NCBI GenBank assembly: GCA_963662765.2
Contig: CAXXUP010000005.1
Span: 62,001-126,000 of the forward strand
DNA length: 64,000 nucleotides
Origin: DATMXT01 sp963662765
Lineage (GTDB): Bacteria > Bacillota > Clostridia > Oscillospirales > Feifaniaceae
Reading direction: 5' to 3'
Of the stretch, positions 33,886 through 42,822 are shown piece by piece. The notes beneath the pieces were generated by a model. That model was not told the origin of the DNA. It saw only the letters and a program-made list of their open reading frames with translations, and did not search any database. A program made the position numbers and the translations under genes. How positions within the stretch are numbered: position 1 is the stretch's first letter; each line of letters begins with the position of its first letter.

Positions 33886-35697
33886 ATGGCAGACAATATT
33901 TTGAGGATTGCGGCCGCCGTACCGCGGGTGACGGTGGGTTGTCCTTTTGAAAATGCCGAAGAAATGATCCACATGCTCGCGCAGGCCGAGGCGCTGCAGC
34001 CGGATATTGTGGTCTTTCCGCAGCTTTGCATCACCGGCGCCACATGCGGCAGCCTTTTCGGACAAGCCGACCTGCTCTCTAACGCGGACAGGGCTCTGCA
34101 CGCCGTCATCAAGGCGACGGAAAGCTTTGACTTTGCCGTCGTCGTATCCCTCCCCGTCCGGCTCGGGGGCACCCGCACGGCCGCCTGCGCTGTGCTGCAC
34201 TCCGGGAGGCTCCTGGCCTACGTCCCGTCTGCCTCCGTACCCTCTGCCCTTGAACTGTGCGGCTGTGCACCGGAGATGCCGGGACAGACCCCGGTCGTAA
34301 GTAAAGGCGTCTTCCGGTTTTCAAACGGTGCCGCCTTCTCCGTTTTGCCGGCGCCCGATTTCTCACAATTTCCGCTTATCGAGACCCATCTTCGCGCCTC
34401 TGGCTGCGATGTCGTCCTCTGCCCCTCCGCCTTTCCGGCGATGGCTGGAACCGACTATAAAAGCGTCTTGGCGGCTAGGGCCAATACGAGTGGAAGCGCC
34501 GTCGTCTTGTGCAACGCCGGCGCCGGAGAGTCAACCGGACGGTACGTCTACCGCGGATTTGCAGCCGTAGCGGAGCCTTTCGGCACAGCCGAAATTACCC
34601 GCCAAAACGGGCTTGACCCGCTACTTGTCGCCTTTGACATCGACCTTGACATTGTCCGCTCCGCCGGATGCGCCAAAGCAGACGGCGACGCTGTGACGAT
34701 TGAGCTGCCGGCGGCGACCTGCCAGCGGGACGACTTATTGCGCACCGTCTCCCGCACCCCTTATCTGCCGGAGACCTCGATGGGGCAGCTTGAGCTGTTT
34801 GGCGAGCTCTTTGAACTGCAAAAGCTCGCCCTCTGCGGCAGGCTGACAGGGACTGGTCTCCAGAAAGTGATCATCGGCGTCTCCGGCGGTCTTGACTCCA
34901 CCCTGGCCCTGCTGGCAGCCTCCGCCTCCATTGAGATGCTCGAACTGCCGCGTGAAAACCTCATTGCCGTCACCATGCCGGGATTTGGCACAACCGACCG
35001 AACGTACCGAAACGCCCTCACATTAATTCGCGAGCTTGGCGCGACTTTCCGGGAAATTTCGATTGCCAAAAGCGTCACCCAGCATTTTGAGGACATCGGC
35101 CATGACCCCGACGTCCACAACACGACCTACGAAAACGCCCAGGCCAGAGAGCGCACCCAAATCCTGCTCGATATTGCCAACACCGAAGGGGCTCTCATGC
35201 TCGGCACCGGCGACCTCTCCGAGATTGCGCTCGGCTGGTGCACCTTCGGCGGCGACCATCTGGCCGGATACGGCGTCAACTCCTGTCTGACAAAGGGCAT
35301 GATTCGGGGCATCGTCGCAAATATTGCGGCCCTCTCCTTCTCCAAACCCCTGCGCACGGCCTTAAAAGACATCCTCGATACGCCGGTCAGCCCCGAGCTG
35401 CTGCCGGGCGGCGCCGAGACCCAGGGCACCGAAAACATTTTGGGCCCCTATGAGCTCCACGACTTTTTCCTCTATCACACCATTAAGTATGGGTTTCCCG
35501 ACGAAAAGCTCCTGCTCTACGCAAAGGCGGCTTTTGCCGAACTTACGGAGGCACAGATCGCCGGGTACCTCAAGATATTCCGCAAAAAGTTCATTACGGG
35601 CCAGTTTAAGCGTGCCTGTTCGACCGAAAGCCCCGCCATCACCGGCTTTTGTCTTCATGATTTCGTCTTTCCCTCCGACATGCCGACCTGCTATTAA
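33886..35697 (+). CDS. nadE: NAD(+) synthetase with degenerate glutaminase domain
   Basis: 603 residues. The C-terminal NAD synthetase is intact: PP-loop IIGVSGGLDSTLALL, MPGFGTTDRTYRNA and GTGDLSEIALGWCTFGGDH. The N-terminal nitrilase-type domain, which in this family releases ammonia from glutamine, lacks its Glu-Lys-Cys triad. FPQLCITG has Gln46 where FPEL is usual, VPSASVP has Ser115 where VPK is usual, and the block before AGAGEST has Ser at the Cys position. Ammonia is probably the direct nitrogen donor. AGGAGG lies eight bases before the ATG at 33886. The gene has its own promoter and terminator. Confidence 0.9.
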   Translation: MADNILRIAAAVPRVTVGCPFENAEEMIHMLAQAEALQPDIVVFPQLCITGATCGSLFGQADLLSNADRALHAVIKATESFDFAVVVSLPVRLGGTRTAACAVLHSGRLLAYVPSASVPSALELCGCAPEMPGQTPVVSKGVFRFSNGAAFSVLPAPDFSQFPLIETHLRASGCDVVLCPSAFPAMAGTDYKSVLAARANTSGSAVVLCNAGAGESTGRYVYRGFAAVAEPFGTAEITRQNGLDPLLVAFDIDLDIVRSAGCAKADGDAVTIELPAATCQRDDLLRTVSRTPYLPETSMGQLELFGELFELQKLALCGRLTGTGLQKVIIGVSGGLDSTLALLAASASIEMLELPRENLIAVTMPGFGTTDRTYRNALTLIRELGATFREISIAKSVTQHFEDIGHDPDVHNTTYENAQARERTQILLDIANTEGALMLGTGDLSEIALGWCTFGGDHLAGYGVNSCLTKGMIRGIVANIAALSFSKPLRTALKDILDTPVSPELLPGGAETQGTENILGPYELHDFFLYHTIKYGFPDEKLLLYAKAAFAELTEAQIAGYLKIFRKKFITGQFKRACSTESPAITGFCLHDFVFPSDMPTCY

Positions 35698-35699
35698 AA

Positions 35700-35741
35700 A
35701 AAAAACAAAGGCCGCAGCAAACGCTGCGGCCTTTGTTTCTT
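35700..35741. terminator. Bidirectional terminator between nadE and the M20 gene
   Basis: A 14-bp stem (35705-35718 with 35723-35736), with an A-rich left flank and TTTCTT on the right. Confidence 0.85.
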
Positions 35742-35752
35742 GGCAAAGGTAT

Positions 35753-36916
35753 TTACTCGGCCAGCGCCATAAGCGCGTAGGCCACATAGAGCGCCATACC
35801 GCCCGGCAGCACATTCTCGTCAATGTCGAAATATTCATTGTGGTGCGGGACATAGGGGCCAGGGGTCGCCGAGCCGATAAAAGCCATGGCCCCCGGAATG
35901 CGCTCGGTGTAGTAGGCAAAGTCTTCGCTGCCCGTCTGCTTTTCCCGCTCGATCAGGCAGCCCTCACCGTAGATCTCCTTGGCAGCTTCGCGGGCGACTC
36001 GGGCCGGCCCCTCGTGGTTGATGGTGGGTGGCGTACCCTGGGTCAGTTTGAACTCAACGGTTCCCCGCAGCGCCTGGGCAGTCCCTATTGCAACCCGTTT
36101 GATCGACTCAATGAGTCCCGCCCTGATCTCAGGTGAGAAAGAGCGGATTGAAAGCTCCAATGTACCCTTGTTTGCGATGATGTTCGCGCGGGTGCCGGCC
36201 TGCATCTGTCCGATGGTCACAACGGTTGGGTCGAGGGGGCTGTATTCGCGGCTGACAATGGTCTGGAGGTTCATAGCGATTGCGGCCGTGATGACCACGG
36301 CATCAATGCACTGGTCCGGACGTGCGCCGTGTCCGCTGACGCCGTTCACCGTAACCGTCATCATGTCGGCCGAGGCCATGCGGGGGCCGGCGGTGCAGTC
36401 GACTTGCCCGACCTTATAAGAGGAGGCGACGTGAATGCCGAAGATGTTGTCCACACCCTCGAGGCAGCCAGCCTCGATCATGATTTTTGCGCCCGCGATG
36501 AGCTCCTCGGCCGGCTGGAAAATGAGCCGGACAGTGCCTGCAAATTCATCTTTCATGGCCCACAACACTCGGGCGGCACCGAGCAGCATCGCCGCATGCG
36601 CGTCGTGTCCGCAGGCGTGCATTTTGCCGGGCACCGTGGAGGCATAAGGTACGTCGTTTTTCTCGGTGATTTCAAGCGCGTCGATGTCTCCGCGCAGGGC
36701 AACGGTCTTGCCGGGCATTGCGCCCTCGATTTCGGCGATGACGCCGATGTCGTTTACGACCTTGAAGGGCACACCCATCTCGGTGAGCTCCTTTTGGATG
36801 CGCTTGCAGGTCTCGAACTCCTGAAGGGAGGACTCGGGGTGCATGTGGAAATACCGGCGCATTCCGGTGACGTATTCGCGGTTCTCCTGCGAGAGCACTA
36901 AAATTTTACTGACCAT
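35753..36916 (-). CDS. M20 family amidohydrolase (N-acyl-amino-acid type)
   Basis: 387 residues. Metal residues of the HipO/AbgB-like M20D group are visible: MHACGHDAHAAM (Cys and His), FQPAEE (Glu), GIHVASS (His) and PHHNEYFDID (last His). RGDIDALEI is the usual strand before the site. These enzymes deacylate N-acyl amino acids or related amides in the cytoplasm. It lies nine bases after a PepV-like dipeptidase and is probably cotranscribed with it and the lipoprotein upstream. Confidence 0.88.
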   Translation of the reverse strand: MVSKILVLSQENREYVTGMRRYFHMHPESSLQEFETCKRIQKELTEMGVPFKVVNDIGVIAEIEGAMPGKTVALRGDIDALEITEKNDVPYASTVPGKMHACGHDAHAAMLLGAARVLWAMKDEFAGTVRLIFQPAEELIAGAKIMIEAGCLEGVDNIFGIHVASSYKVGQVDCTAGPRMASADMMTVTVNGVSGHGARPDQCIDAVVITAAIAMNLQTIVSREYSPLDPTVVTIGQMQAGTRANIIANKGTLELSIRSFSPEIRAGLIESIKRVAIGTAQALRGTVEFKLTQGTPPTINHEGPARVAREAAKEIYGEGCLIEREKQTGSEDFAYYTERIPGAMAFIGSATPGPYVPHHNEYFDIDENVLPGGMALYVAYALMALAE

Positions 36917-36925
36917 TGCAACCTC

Positions 36926-38311
36926 CTATTCGTTAAACAGCCACTCATACATGGCACTCAGATAAATTTCGTTATGTACCATAAATTCATCGATCACTAA
37001 AAACTCGTCGATACCGTGGATGTTGTGCCCGGGAACCCCTTCGAGCGCGGAGCCAAAGGAGACAGCGCGGTTTTGCAGTTTGCGGGCGTAGGTGCCGCCG
37101 CCCGTTGAGTTGAGGGAACTCGGACGCCCGGTGACACGGGTGTAGATGTCGGCGAACATTTTGATGTGCGGATCGTCGTTTGGAACCATGAGCGGCGCGG
37201 AATTGCGCGTCATCTCAAATTCCACGGGCTCTCCTTTCGCACTTTCACAGATGGTCTTATAAATCTTCTCTCCGTCAAGGGTGGAGGGATAGCGGATGTC
37301 GATCGTGTTGAAGCCCTTGTTGTTCTCGAGCTCAAGGATGCCGACGTTAAGAGTCAAAGGTCCCGTGTCGTCCTCACATTTGACGCCAAAGAGCGATCCG
37401 TCCCAGGACATGCCGTAGCGCTCTGCCATGAACTTTACGGCATTTCCGGCCTTCTCGCCCAAAAAACCGTAGAGGAAGCCTGCTAGGTTGAAAATGGCGT
37501 TAAACCCATTCCACGGCTCGGCGGCATGGCAGGATTTTCCAAGGCCAGTGAGCTCGATGTCGCCGTTCTTTTCTTCGGCTATAATCTTATAGGGCTTGTC
37601 GGCGTTGTAGGTATCAAGAGCTTTTTTCGTCTCAGCAAGCGACACCCGTTTGCCGCAAAGGACTGCGATGGCCTTATCGGGCAGGATGTTGGACGCGCCG
37701 CCGCACTTGAAGCTCTTAACAACACACTTGTCGTCCTCCTTGTAATGGACGCGGATCCCGAGTCCACCCTTTTCCTTGTTGTAGATTGGGTACTCCATAT
37801 CCGGCACGAGGCCCCACTCCGGCAGCGCCTGCTTCTTGAGGTAATGCTCGATGTCCTTCATGCCGCTCTCTTCCTGAGTTCCAAGATAAATGCGCACTTT
37901 GCGCTTCGGTGTAAGTCCAAGCTCGGAGAGCGCCTTCAGTCCGTACAAGGCGCCTACGGCCTGGCCCTTGTTGTCGGAGACGCCGCGGCCGAACATTTTC
38001 CCGTCTCGGATGTCAGCCTCAAACGGAGGCGTTGTCCAGCCCTCACCGACCGGGACGACGTCGAGGTGACAGGCGATGAGCAGTTCGTCCCCGCTGCCCC
38101 ATTCGACGAAGCCACAGTAGTTGTCTACACTCTCGGCTGCAAGTCCGAGTGAGCGCGCCTTTTCAAGCATATGAGCAAGTGCTCTGGCTGACTCCGGGCC
38201 AAACGGCGCACCGGGTTCCGGTTTGCCTTCGAACGAGGGAATCGCGACCGACTCGGCCAGCGTCTTCAGCATTTCCTCGCGATACTTTTCAGCAAGTACC
38301 TTGAAATCCAT
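36926..38311 (-). CDS. M20 family dipeptidase, PepV-like
   Basis: 461 residues. IACHLDVVPVGEGW (His, Asp), FGRGVSDNKGQAVG (bridging Asp), GTQEESG (Glu pair) and NSTGGGTYARKLQNR with a late HNIHGIDEF mark the PepV/Sapep branch of M20A. PepV cuts dipeptides and some tripeptides. Length fits the family. The ATG at 38311 lies after GGAGG. With its M20 neighbour and the upstream lipoprotein it suggests peptide scavenging. Confidence 0.9.
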   Translation of the reverse strand: MDFKVLAEKYREEMLKTLAESVAIPSFEGKPEPGAPFGPESARALAHMLEKARSLGLAAESVDNYCGFVEWGSGDELLIACHLDVVPVGEGWTTPPFEADIRDGKMFGRGVSDNKGQAVGALYGLKALSELGLTPKRKVRIYLGTQEESGMKDIEHYLKKQALPEWGLVPDMEYPIYNKEKGGLGIRVHYKEDDKCVVKSFKCGGASNILPDKAIAVLCGKRVSLAETKKALDTYNADKPYKIIAEEKNGDIELTGLGKSCHAAEPWNGFNAIFNLAGFLYGFLGEKAGNAVKFMAERYGMSWDGSLFGVKCEDDTGPLTLNVGILELENNKGFNTIDIRYPSTLDGEKIYKTICESAKGEPVEFEMTRNSAPLMVPNDDPHIKMFADIYTRVTGRPSSLNSTGGGTYARKLQNRAVSFGSALEGVPGHNIHGIDEFLVIDEFMVHNEIYLSAMYEWLFNE

Positions 38312-38344
38312 TAATATTGCCTCCTTTGTAATTTATCTTCCGTA

Positions 38345-39334
38345 TTAATTGGTCCATGTGATGCTGCCGCCGGCAGCCGTAGACGAGCCCCCAGCGAGCT
38401 TCCAGTTGCCGGAGTACTGCCCGATCTGACGGATCTGCCCCTGGACGACGACGATATCGATGCCTTGTTTGGCACAAAACTGCTTTGTGAGGGTCAGGGG
38501 GTCCGAGTCGGCGTCAGCCTCAATGCGGCCGGTCGCAACCGTATCTCCGCCATGCTGAATAGAGACAAGTACCATGGCGGTGTCCGACGCGTGCCGGACA
38601 AAGACACTGCCGCCGTTTTTGGCTGCGTCCAGCGCAATCAGATACATTGGGGCCCCGAAGCTGCCGTCCTCTCCCTGCAGGTCGATCAGCCGTCCTGCAA
38701 GAACATTTGTATCCCCGCCCGAGTCGGCGAGTCCGATCACGACATAGGGCAGTGCCGCATCGTCAATTTCGGTAGAGCTTAGATATTCGGCGGCCCTGCT
38801 TGCCATGGTTTTTGCCCGCTCGTCGTCGATGGTCGAGAGCAGCGACAGCGCAAGCCCGGTCGTTCCGGCGTCTTCAAAGCTGCCGTCCGCCCGCTGACAC
38901 GCAATCAGTTCCCTTAGCAGCCCGTCGACGTCATACGTCGCCCCGGCACCCTCTAGCGCTAAGGCTGAGAGGATGGTGTCGTACAAAAAGCCAAAGGACC
39001 CGTCTTCTTGCCGCGAGACAAGCATGTCTGCCAGATTTGCGCCCCCAAACAGTTTGGCGTCGACGCCCGCAGCGGACAAGAGGCAGACATATCCGGCAAG
39101 CTTCCCGGTCGGAATCGCCTGGTCGCCGACGACGACAAGCCGCTCGCAGTCCTCTCTACTGACAGGCGCACCCGCGGCCGCCGCCGCAAACGCATCCTCC
39201 CACGACTCCATATGGCCGTGGTAATAGTCGGCCCCGGCCACAAGCGCCTCATCAACGCCGGTGGGGGCGCCGGCATCGGAACATCCGGTAAAAATAAGCA
39301 TTATGGCAAGCAGCAGGGAAAGATTCCGAATCAT
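38345..39334 (-). CDS. Lipoprotein with squalene-cyclase-like alpha/alpha repeats
   Basis: 329 residues. A lipoprotein signal ends at LIFTGC (Cys 18). The body has at least three helical repeats ending in QEDGSFG, QRADGSFED and GEDGSFG, the prenyltransferase/squalene-oxidase repeat that builds an alpha/alpha toroid. The last 70 residues form a small beta-rich region ending GNWKLAGGSSTAAGGSITWTN, reminiscent of DUF4430. Toroid plus DUF4430 is the plan of cobalamin carriers such as intrinsic factor, so a ligand-binding surface lipoprotein is possible. The ATG at 39334 follows a G-rich ribosome site. Confidence 0.7.
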   Translation of the reverse strand: MIRNLSLLLAIMLIFTGCSDAGAPTGVDEALVAGADYYHGHMESWEDAFAAAAAGAPVSREDCERLVVVGDQAIPTGKLAGYVCLLSAAGVDAKLFGGANLADMLVSRQEDGSFGFLYDTILSALALEGAGATYDVDGLLRELIACQRADGSFEDAGTTGLALSLLSTIDDERAKTMASRAAEYLSSTEIDDAALPYVVIGLADSGGDTNVLAGRLIDLQGEDGSFGAPMYLIALDAAKNGGSVFVRHASDTAMVLVSIQHGGDTVATGRIEADADSDPLTLTKQFCAKQGIDIVVVQGQIRQIGQYSGNWKLAGGSSTAAGGSITWTN

Positions 39335-39371
39335 CGCCACCCCCCCCATCTAACATCTAAGAATTTCCTAT

Positions 39372-39401
39372 ATTGTAGCATATTGGGCGTCCATGGTACA
39401 A
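39372..39401 (-). promoter_or_regulatory. Promoter of the lipoprotein-peptidase run
   Basis: On the minus strand TTGTAC (39396-39401), 18 nt, and TACAAT (39372-39377), 38 bases before the start codon. Confidence 0.6.
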
Positions 39402-39471
39402 TAGTTGCAGGCAGGCGCCAACACAATATTTGCCTTGACACAATTTTCCTTTAGCGAGTCCTTTTATAGCA

Positions 39472-39500
39472 TTGTGCGCCCGTATGCCTTGTGATAGAAT
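39472..39500 (+). promoter_or_regulatory. Promoter of the NYN-LOTUS gene
   Basis: TTGTGC (39472-39477), 17 nt, and TAGAAT (39495-39500), 54 bases before the start codon. Confidence 0.5.
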
Positions 39501-39553
39501 AACTGTAAGATCATAAAGGAAAAATATACAAAAAATGACGTGAGGAGCATGGT

Positions 39554-40399
39554 ATGTCAAACGACAGAAGGTTCGCCGTTTTGATTGACGCAGATAACGT
39601 ATCTGACAAATACATCAAGTTTATTTTTGACGAGATCGCAGTCGACGGCACCGCCACCTATAAGCGGATTTACGGAGACTGGACAAAGCCGGCCCTTGCA
39701 AACTGGAAGTCGGTGCTGCTTACGAACTCCATCACCCCCATTCAGCAGTACGGCTACACCACCGGCAAAAACGCCACCGACTCGGCCATGATCATCGACG
39801 CCATGGACATTCTCTATTCAAGAAATGTCGAAGGATTTTGCCTCGTCTCGAGCGACAGCGACTTCACCCGGCTTGCCTCACGGCTTCGCGAGTCCGGTAT
39901 GTATATTGTCGGCATGGGCGAGCGCAAAACGCCCACACCCTTTGTGTCGGCCTGCAACAAGTTCAAATATCTCGACGTGTTGGCGCAAGCAAAGTCAAAT
40001 CCCGAACCCGCGCCCATGCAAAAGAGGCCGGACCGGCCCCCGCAAAAGCGCAAACTGCAGCAGGAGCCGCCGGCTCCCCTTCCGGAGGCGCCAGCTCCCC
40101 TTCCGCCGTCGCCGGCTCCCTCCGCCGAGCCCGCCTCCCAGATGACGTCCCTCGAAACGATCGAGGATGCCATCTTGAGCTACGTCCGCGAGAACACTGA
40201 AGATGAGGAGGACTGGGTCTTCATCAGCGACCTCGCCAATATGCTTAACCGCCGGTATCCCGACTTCGACGTTCGAAACTTCGGCTTTTCAAAGCTCACG
40301 CTCTTTATCAAATCGCTCGGATCGGTCGATGTGAAATCGGTCCAGGCCCAGAGCTCCAATAACAAGCTGGTCTACGTCAGAGAGCACAAAAAAGGCTAA
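39554..40399 (+). CDS. NYN-domain ribonuclease-like protein with LOTUS/OST-HTH domain
   Basis: 281 residues. The N-terminal NYN (PIN-like) domain has Asp12 and Asp14 in LIDADNV, Asp76 in ATDSAMIID and SSDSDF with Asp101 and Asp103, the acidic set for metal-dependent RNA cleavage. A Pro-rich linker (about residues 145-195) leads to a C-terminal OST-HTH/LOTUS domain (about 200-275) that in other proteins binds RNA or partner proteins. It stands alone with its own promoter. The RNA target is unknown; RNA surveillance or stress decay is an inference. Confidence 0.85.
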   Translation: MSNDRRFAVLIDADNVSDKYIKFIFDEIAVDGTATYKRIYGDWTKPALANWKSVLLTNSITPIQQYGYTTGKNATDSAMIIDAMDILYSRNVEGFCLVSSDSDFTRLASRLRESGMYIVGMGERKTPTPFVSACNKFKYLDVLAQAKSNPEPAPMQKRPDRPPQKRKLQQEPPAPLPEAPAPLPPSPAPSAEPASQMTSLETIEDAILSYVRENTEDEEDWVFISDLANMLNRRYPDFDVRNFGFSKLTLFIKSLGSVDVKSVQAQSSNNKLVYVREHKKG

Positions 40400-40453
40400 G
40401 TCAGCACCGCACATTCAGAGGCTGGCACCTGAGCATATATAAATTGTGTGGTG

Positions 40454-40487
40454 TAAAAAAATCGGCCGCCCTTTTTGGGCGGCCGAT
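40454..40487 (-). terminator. Terminator of ackA (shared by convergent NYN gene)
   Basis: An 11-bp stem (40461-40471 with 40477-40487), loop of five, followed on the minus strand by seven T. Confidence 0.85.
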
Positions 40488-40503
40488 GTGCGAAAAGCGC
40501 GAA

Positions 40504-41697
40504 TTACTTGGAGACGATCTCCTTGGTGTCAAGGGCAATCATAAGCTCCTCGTTGGTAGCGATGACAAAGGTTTTAACCGTTGCGTCCTTGGCCGAAATA
40601 TCGGTGTCCTTGCCGCGGACGTTGTTCTTCTCAGAGTCAATTTTGATGCCCATGAACTCGAGCCCCTCGACGCACTTGGCGCGGATGCCAATGCCGTTCT
40701 CGCCAACACCGGCCGTGAATACGACGGCGTCGACACCGCCCATGGCGGCAGCATAAGATCCGATATACTTCTTGACCTGGTAGGCGAACATCTCGATTGA
40801 AAGCGCTGCGCGCTTGTTGCCGTCGGCAGCGGCCATTTCGAGATCCCGGAAATCGGAGGAGACGCCTGAGACGCCTAAGACGCCCGATTTCTTGTTCATG
40901 ATGCTGTTGATGCCTGCGGTGTCAAGACCTTCCTTGTTCATCAAGTGAGTGACGATGGCGGGATCCATCGAGCCGCAGCGGGTGCCCATCACAAGGCCCT
41001 CAAGCGGGGTGAAGCCCATCGTGGTGTCGACCGACTTGCCGCAGTCAACAGCGGTGATGGAAGAGCCGTTTCCGAGATGGCAGGTGATGACCTTGCATTC
41101 TTCTGGCTTTTTGCCGAGCATTTCAGCGGCCTTGGCGGAGACATAGCGGTGGGAAGTGCCATGGAAGCCGAACTTGCGGATCTTGTACTTCTCGTAGTAC
41201 TCGTAGGGCAGACCGTAAATGTAAGCCTTGGGCGGCATGGTCTGGTGGAAAGCGGTATCAAAGACGCCGACCATGGGAATGCCGTCCCCCATGACCTCCT
41301 TGCAGGCGTTGATCCCGACGATGTTCGGCGGGTTGTGCAGGGGAGCAAGCTCGGAGCACTCCTCCAGCGACTTCATGACGGCGTCCGTTATCCTGACAGA
41401 GCCTGAGAAGGTTTCGGAGCCGTGCACAACGCGGTGGCCGACTGCGGCGATTTCGGAAAGCGAGGAGATGCAGCCGTACTCGGGACTCGTGATGGAGTCG
41501 ATGACGACCTTGATGGCATCGGAATGGTTTTTCATGGCCACGTCGGCCTTGTACTCGCCCTTGATGCTCTTGTGCGACAGTTTACCGTCGATGCCGATAC
41601 GCTCGCACAGGCCCTTGGCCAGTACTTCGTTGGTATCGGTCTCGATGAGCTGGTACTTGAGCGAAGAGCTGCCGGCGTTAATTACGAGAATCTTCAT
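40504..41697 (-). CDS. ackA: Acetate kinase
   Basis: 397 residues, family length. MKILVINAGSSSLKY at the start is PROSITE-type signature 1, VGHRVVHG is signature 2, and CHLGNGSSITAV plus TRCGSMDP line the nucleotide and phosphate site. AckA makes ATP and acetate from acetyl phosphate, the key energy step of many fermenters. GGAGGTTGAC precedes the ATG at 41697; an in-frame extension to 41952 runs through the promoter and is rejected. No pta is adjacent in the window. Confidence 0.97.
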   Translation of the reverse strand: MKILVINAGSSSLKYQLIETDTNEVLAKGLCERIGIDGKLSHKSIKGEYKADVAMKNHSDAIKVVIDSITSPEYGCISSLSEIAAVGHRVVHGSETFSGSVRITDAVMKSLEECSELAPLHNPPNIVGINACKEVMGDGIPMVGVFDTAFHQTMPPKAYIYGLPYEYYEKYKIRKFGFHGTSHRYVSAKAAEMLGKKPEECKVITCHLGNGSSITAVDCGKSVDTTMGFTPLEGLVMGTRCGSMDPAIVTHLMNKEGLDTAGINSIMNKKSGVLGVSGVSSDFRDLEMAAADGNKRAALSIEMFAYQVKKYIGSYAAAMGGVDAVVFTAGVGENGIGIRAKCVEGLEFMGIKIDSEKNNVRGKDTDISAKDATVKTFVIATNEELMIALDTKEIVSK

Positions 41698-41733
41698 GTC
41701 AACCTCCAGATAATTTGTGAACTTAGCTGTTTT

Positions 41734-41762
41734 AGTATAGTCCATAACCCGATATTTTTCAA
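41734..41762 (-). promoter_or_regulatory. Promoter of ackA
   Basis: On the minus strand TTGAAA (41757-41762), 17 nt, and TATACT (41734-41739), 36 bases before the start codon. Confidence 0.7.
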
Positions 41763-41793
41763 GCTTCTTTGCATAAACGGGGTGAAAAAAACA

Positions 41794-42822
41794 ATGAATA
41801 TTGCCGCAATTCTTTGCGAATACAATCCTCTTCACGCCGGTCACCGCCGACATATCGAACTTACGCGTGCCGAAGGCTTCGACGCCGTCGTCGGCGTCAT
41901 GTCGGGCAATTTTGTGCAGCGCGGCGACCTTGCGATTCACGACAAATGGCAAAGGGCCAAAAGTGCCGTCGATGCCGGCATGAATCTCGTGGTGGAGATG
42001 CCGACCGCCTGTGTACTTCAGTCGGCGCAGGGCTATGCCGAGTGCGGCGTGACGCTGATGGCGGCACTCGGTGCCGGGGTCGTCAGCTTTGGGAGTGAGT
42101 GCGGAGACGCTGCTTTACTCGATCGGGCTGCCTTATTGCTCTCGCAGCGCACGGATGAGATTAAGGCCGAAATGGCAAAGGGCCTCTCCTACCCCATCGC
42201 CTGCAAGGCGGCGCTTCACGAGCTGGGCTCCCTGCTTGACAGTCCAAACAACACCTTAGGCCTCGAATACTGCGCCGCCGTACGGCGGCAAAACCTTTCC
42301 ATGACGCCCTTTAGCATCTACCGGGACCCAGACTCCGATCGGGCTTCCCTACTCCGTGCAAAGCTCTATGGCGGAGAGGGCACCCATGAGCTAAAATACC
42401 TCGACCGAGCGATTTTGGCCCGCCTGCGCACACTTTCGGCCGAGTACTTTGCCGCCCTCCCCGACGTGACCGAGGGGCTGGAAAACCGGATTTTGGCCAC
42501 CGTCAGAGAGTCGGTCACCCTTGACGAAATCATTAACCGGGTCTGCACAAAGCGGTATACGAAAGCGCGCATAAGGCGTATCCTGCTGCGGGCCTTCCTG
42601 GATTTACCCAGTGTCCAAAAGCCAGTAAGCCTTCGCGTCCTAGCCCTTGACAATGTGGGGCGCGAGGTCATTAAAGGCGCCACACTTCCCGTTGTGACAA
42701 AGGCCGCCAGAGCCGACCTCGCCGAAGAGGCCCGCTGCACAGACTTGTATGCCCTTGGCACAAAGTATCCCCGTCCATGCGGGGAAGAATACACAAAGGA
42801 GATCTACTACCGTGACAATTGA
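41794..42822 (+). CDS. tmcAL: tRNA(Met) cytidine acetate ligase TmcAL
   Basis: 342 residues. The nucleotidyltransferase core has CEYNPLHAGHRRH (HxGH motif), VGVMSGNFVQRGDLAIHDKW and VVSFGSECGD, the TmcAL/YlbM hallmarks. TmcAL uses ATP and free acetate to make N4-acetylcytidine at the wobble base of elongator tRNA-Met. It is shorter than the roughly 400-residue B. subtilis protein, but the motifs are complete. GGGGTGA precedes the ATG at 41794. It is divergent from ackA, whose product acetate is its substrate. Confidence 0.9.
   Translation: MNIAAILCEYNPLHAGHRRHIELTRAEGFDAVVGVMSGNFVQRGDLAIHDKWQRAKSAVDAGMNLVVEMPTACVLQSAQGYAECGVTLMAALGAGVVSFGSECGDAALLDRAALLLSQRTDEIKAEMAKGLSYPIACKAALHELGSLLDSPNNTLGLEYCAAVRRQNLSMTPFSIYRDPDSDRASLLRAKLYGGEGTHELKYLDRAILARLRTLSAEYFAALPDVTEGLENRILATVRESVTLDEIINRVCTKRYTKARIRRILLRAFLDLPSVQKPVSLRVLALDNVGREVIKGATLPVVTKAARADLAEEARCTDLYALGTKYPRPCGEEYTKEIYYRDN

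Noticed and set aside
40010..40145. Repetitive CCG-rich stretch as a DNA repeat
   Set aside because: It encodes the proline-rich linker of the NYN-LOTUS protein in frame.
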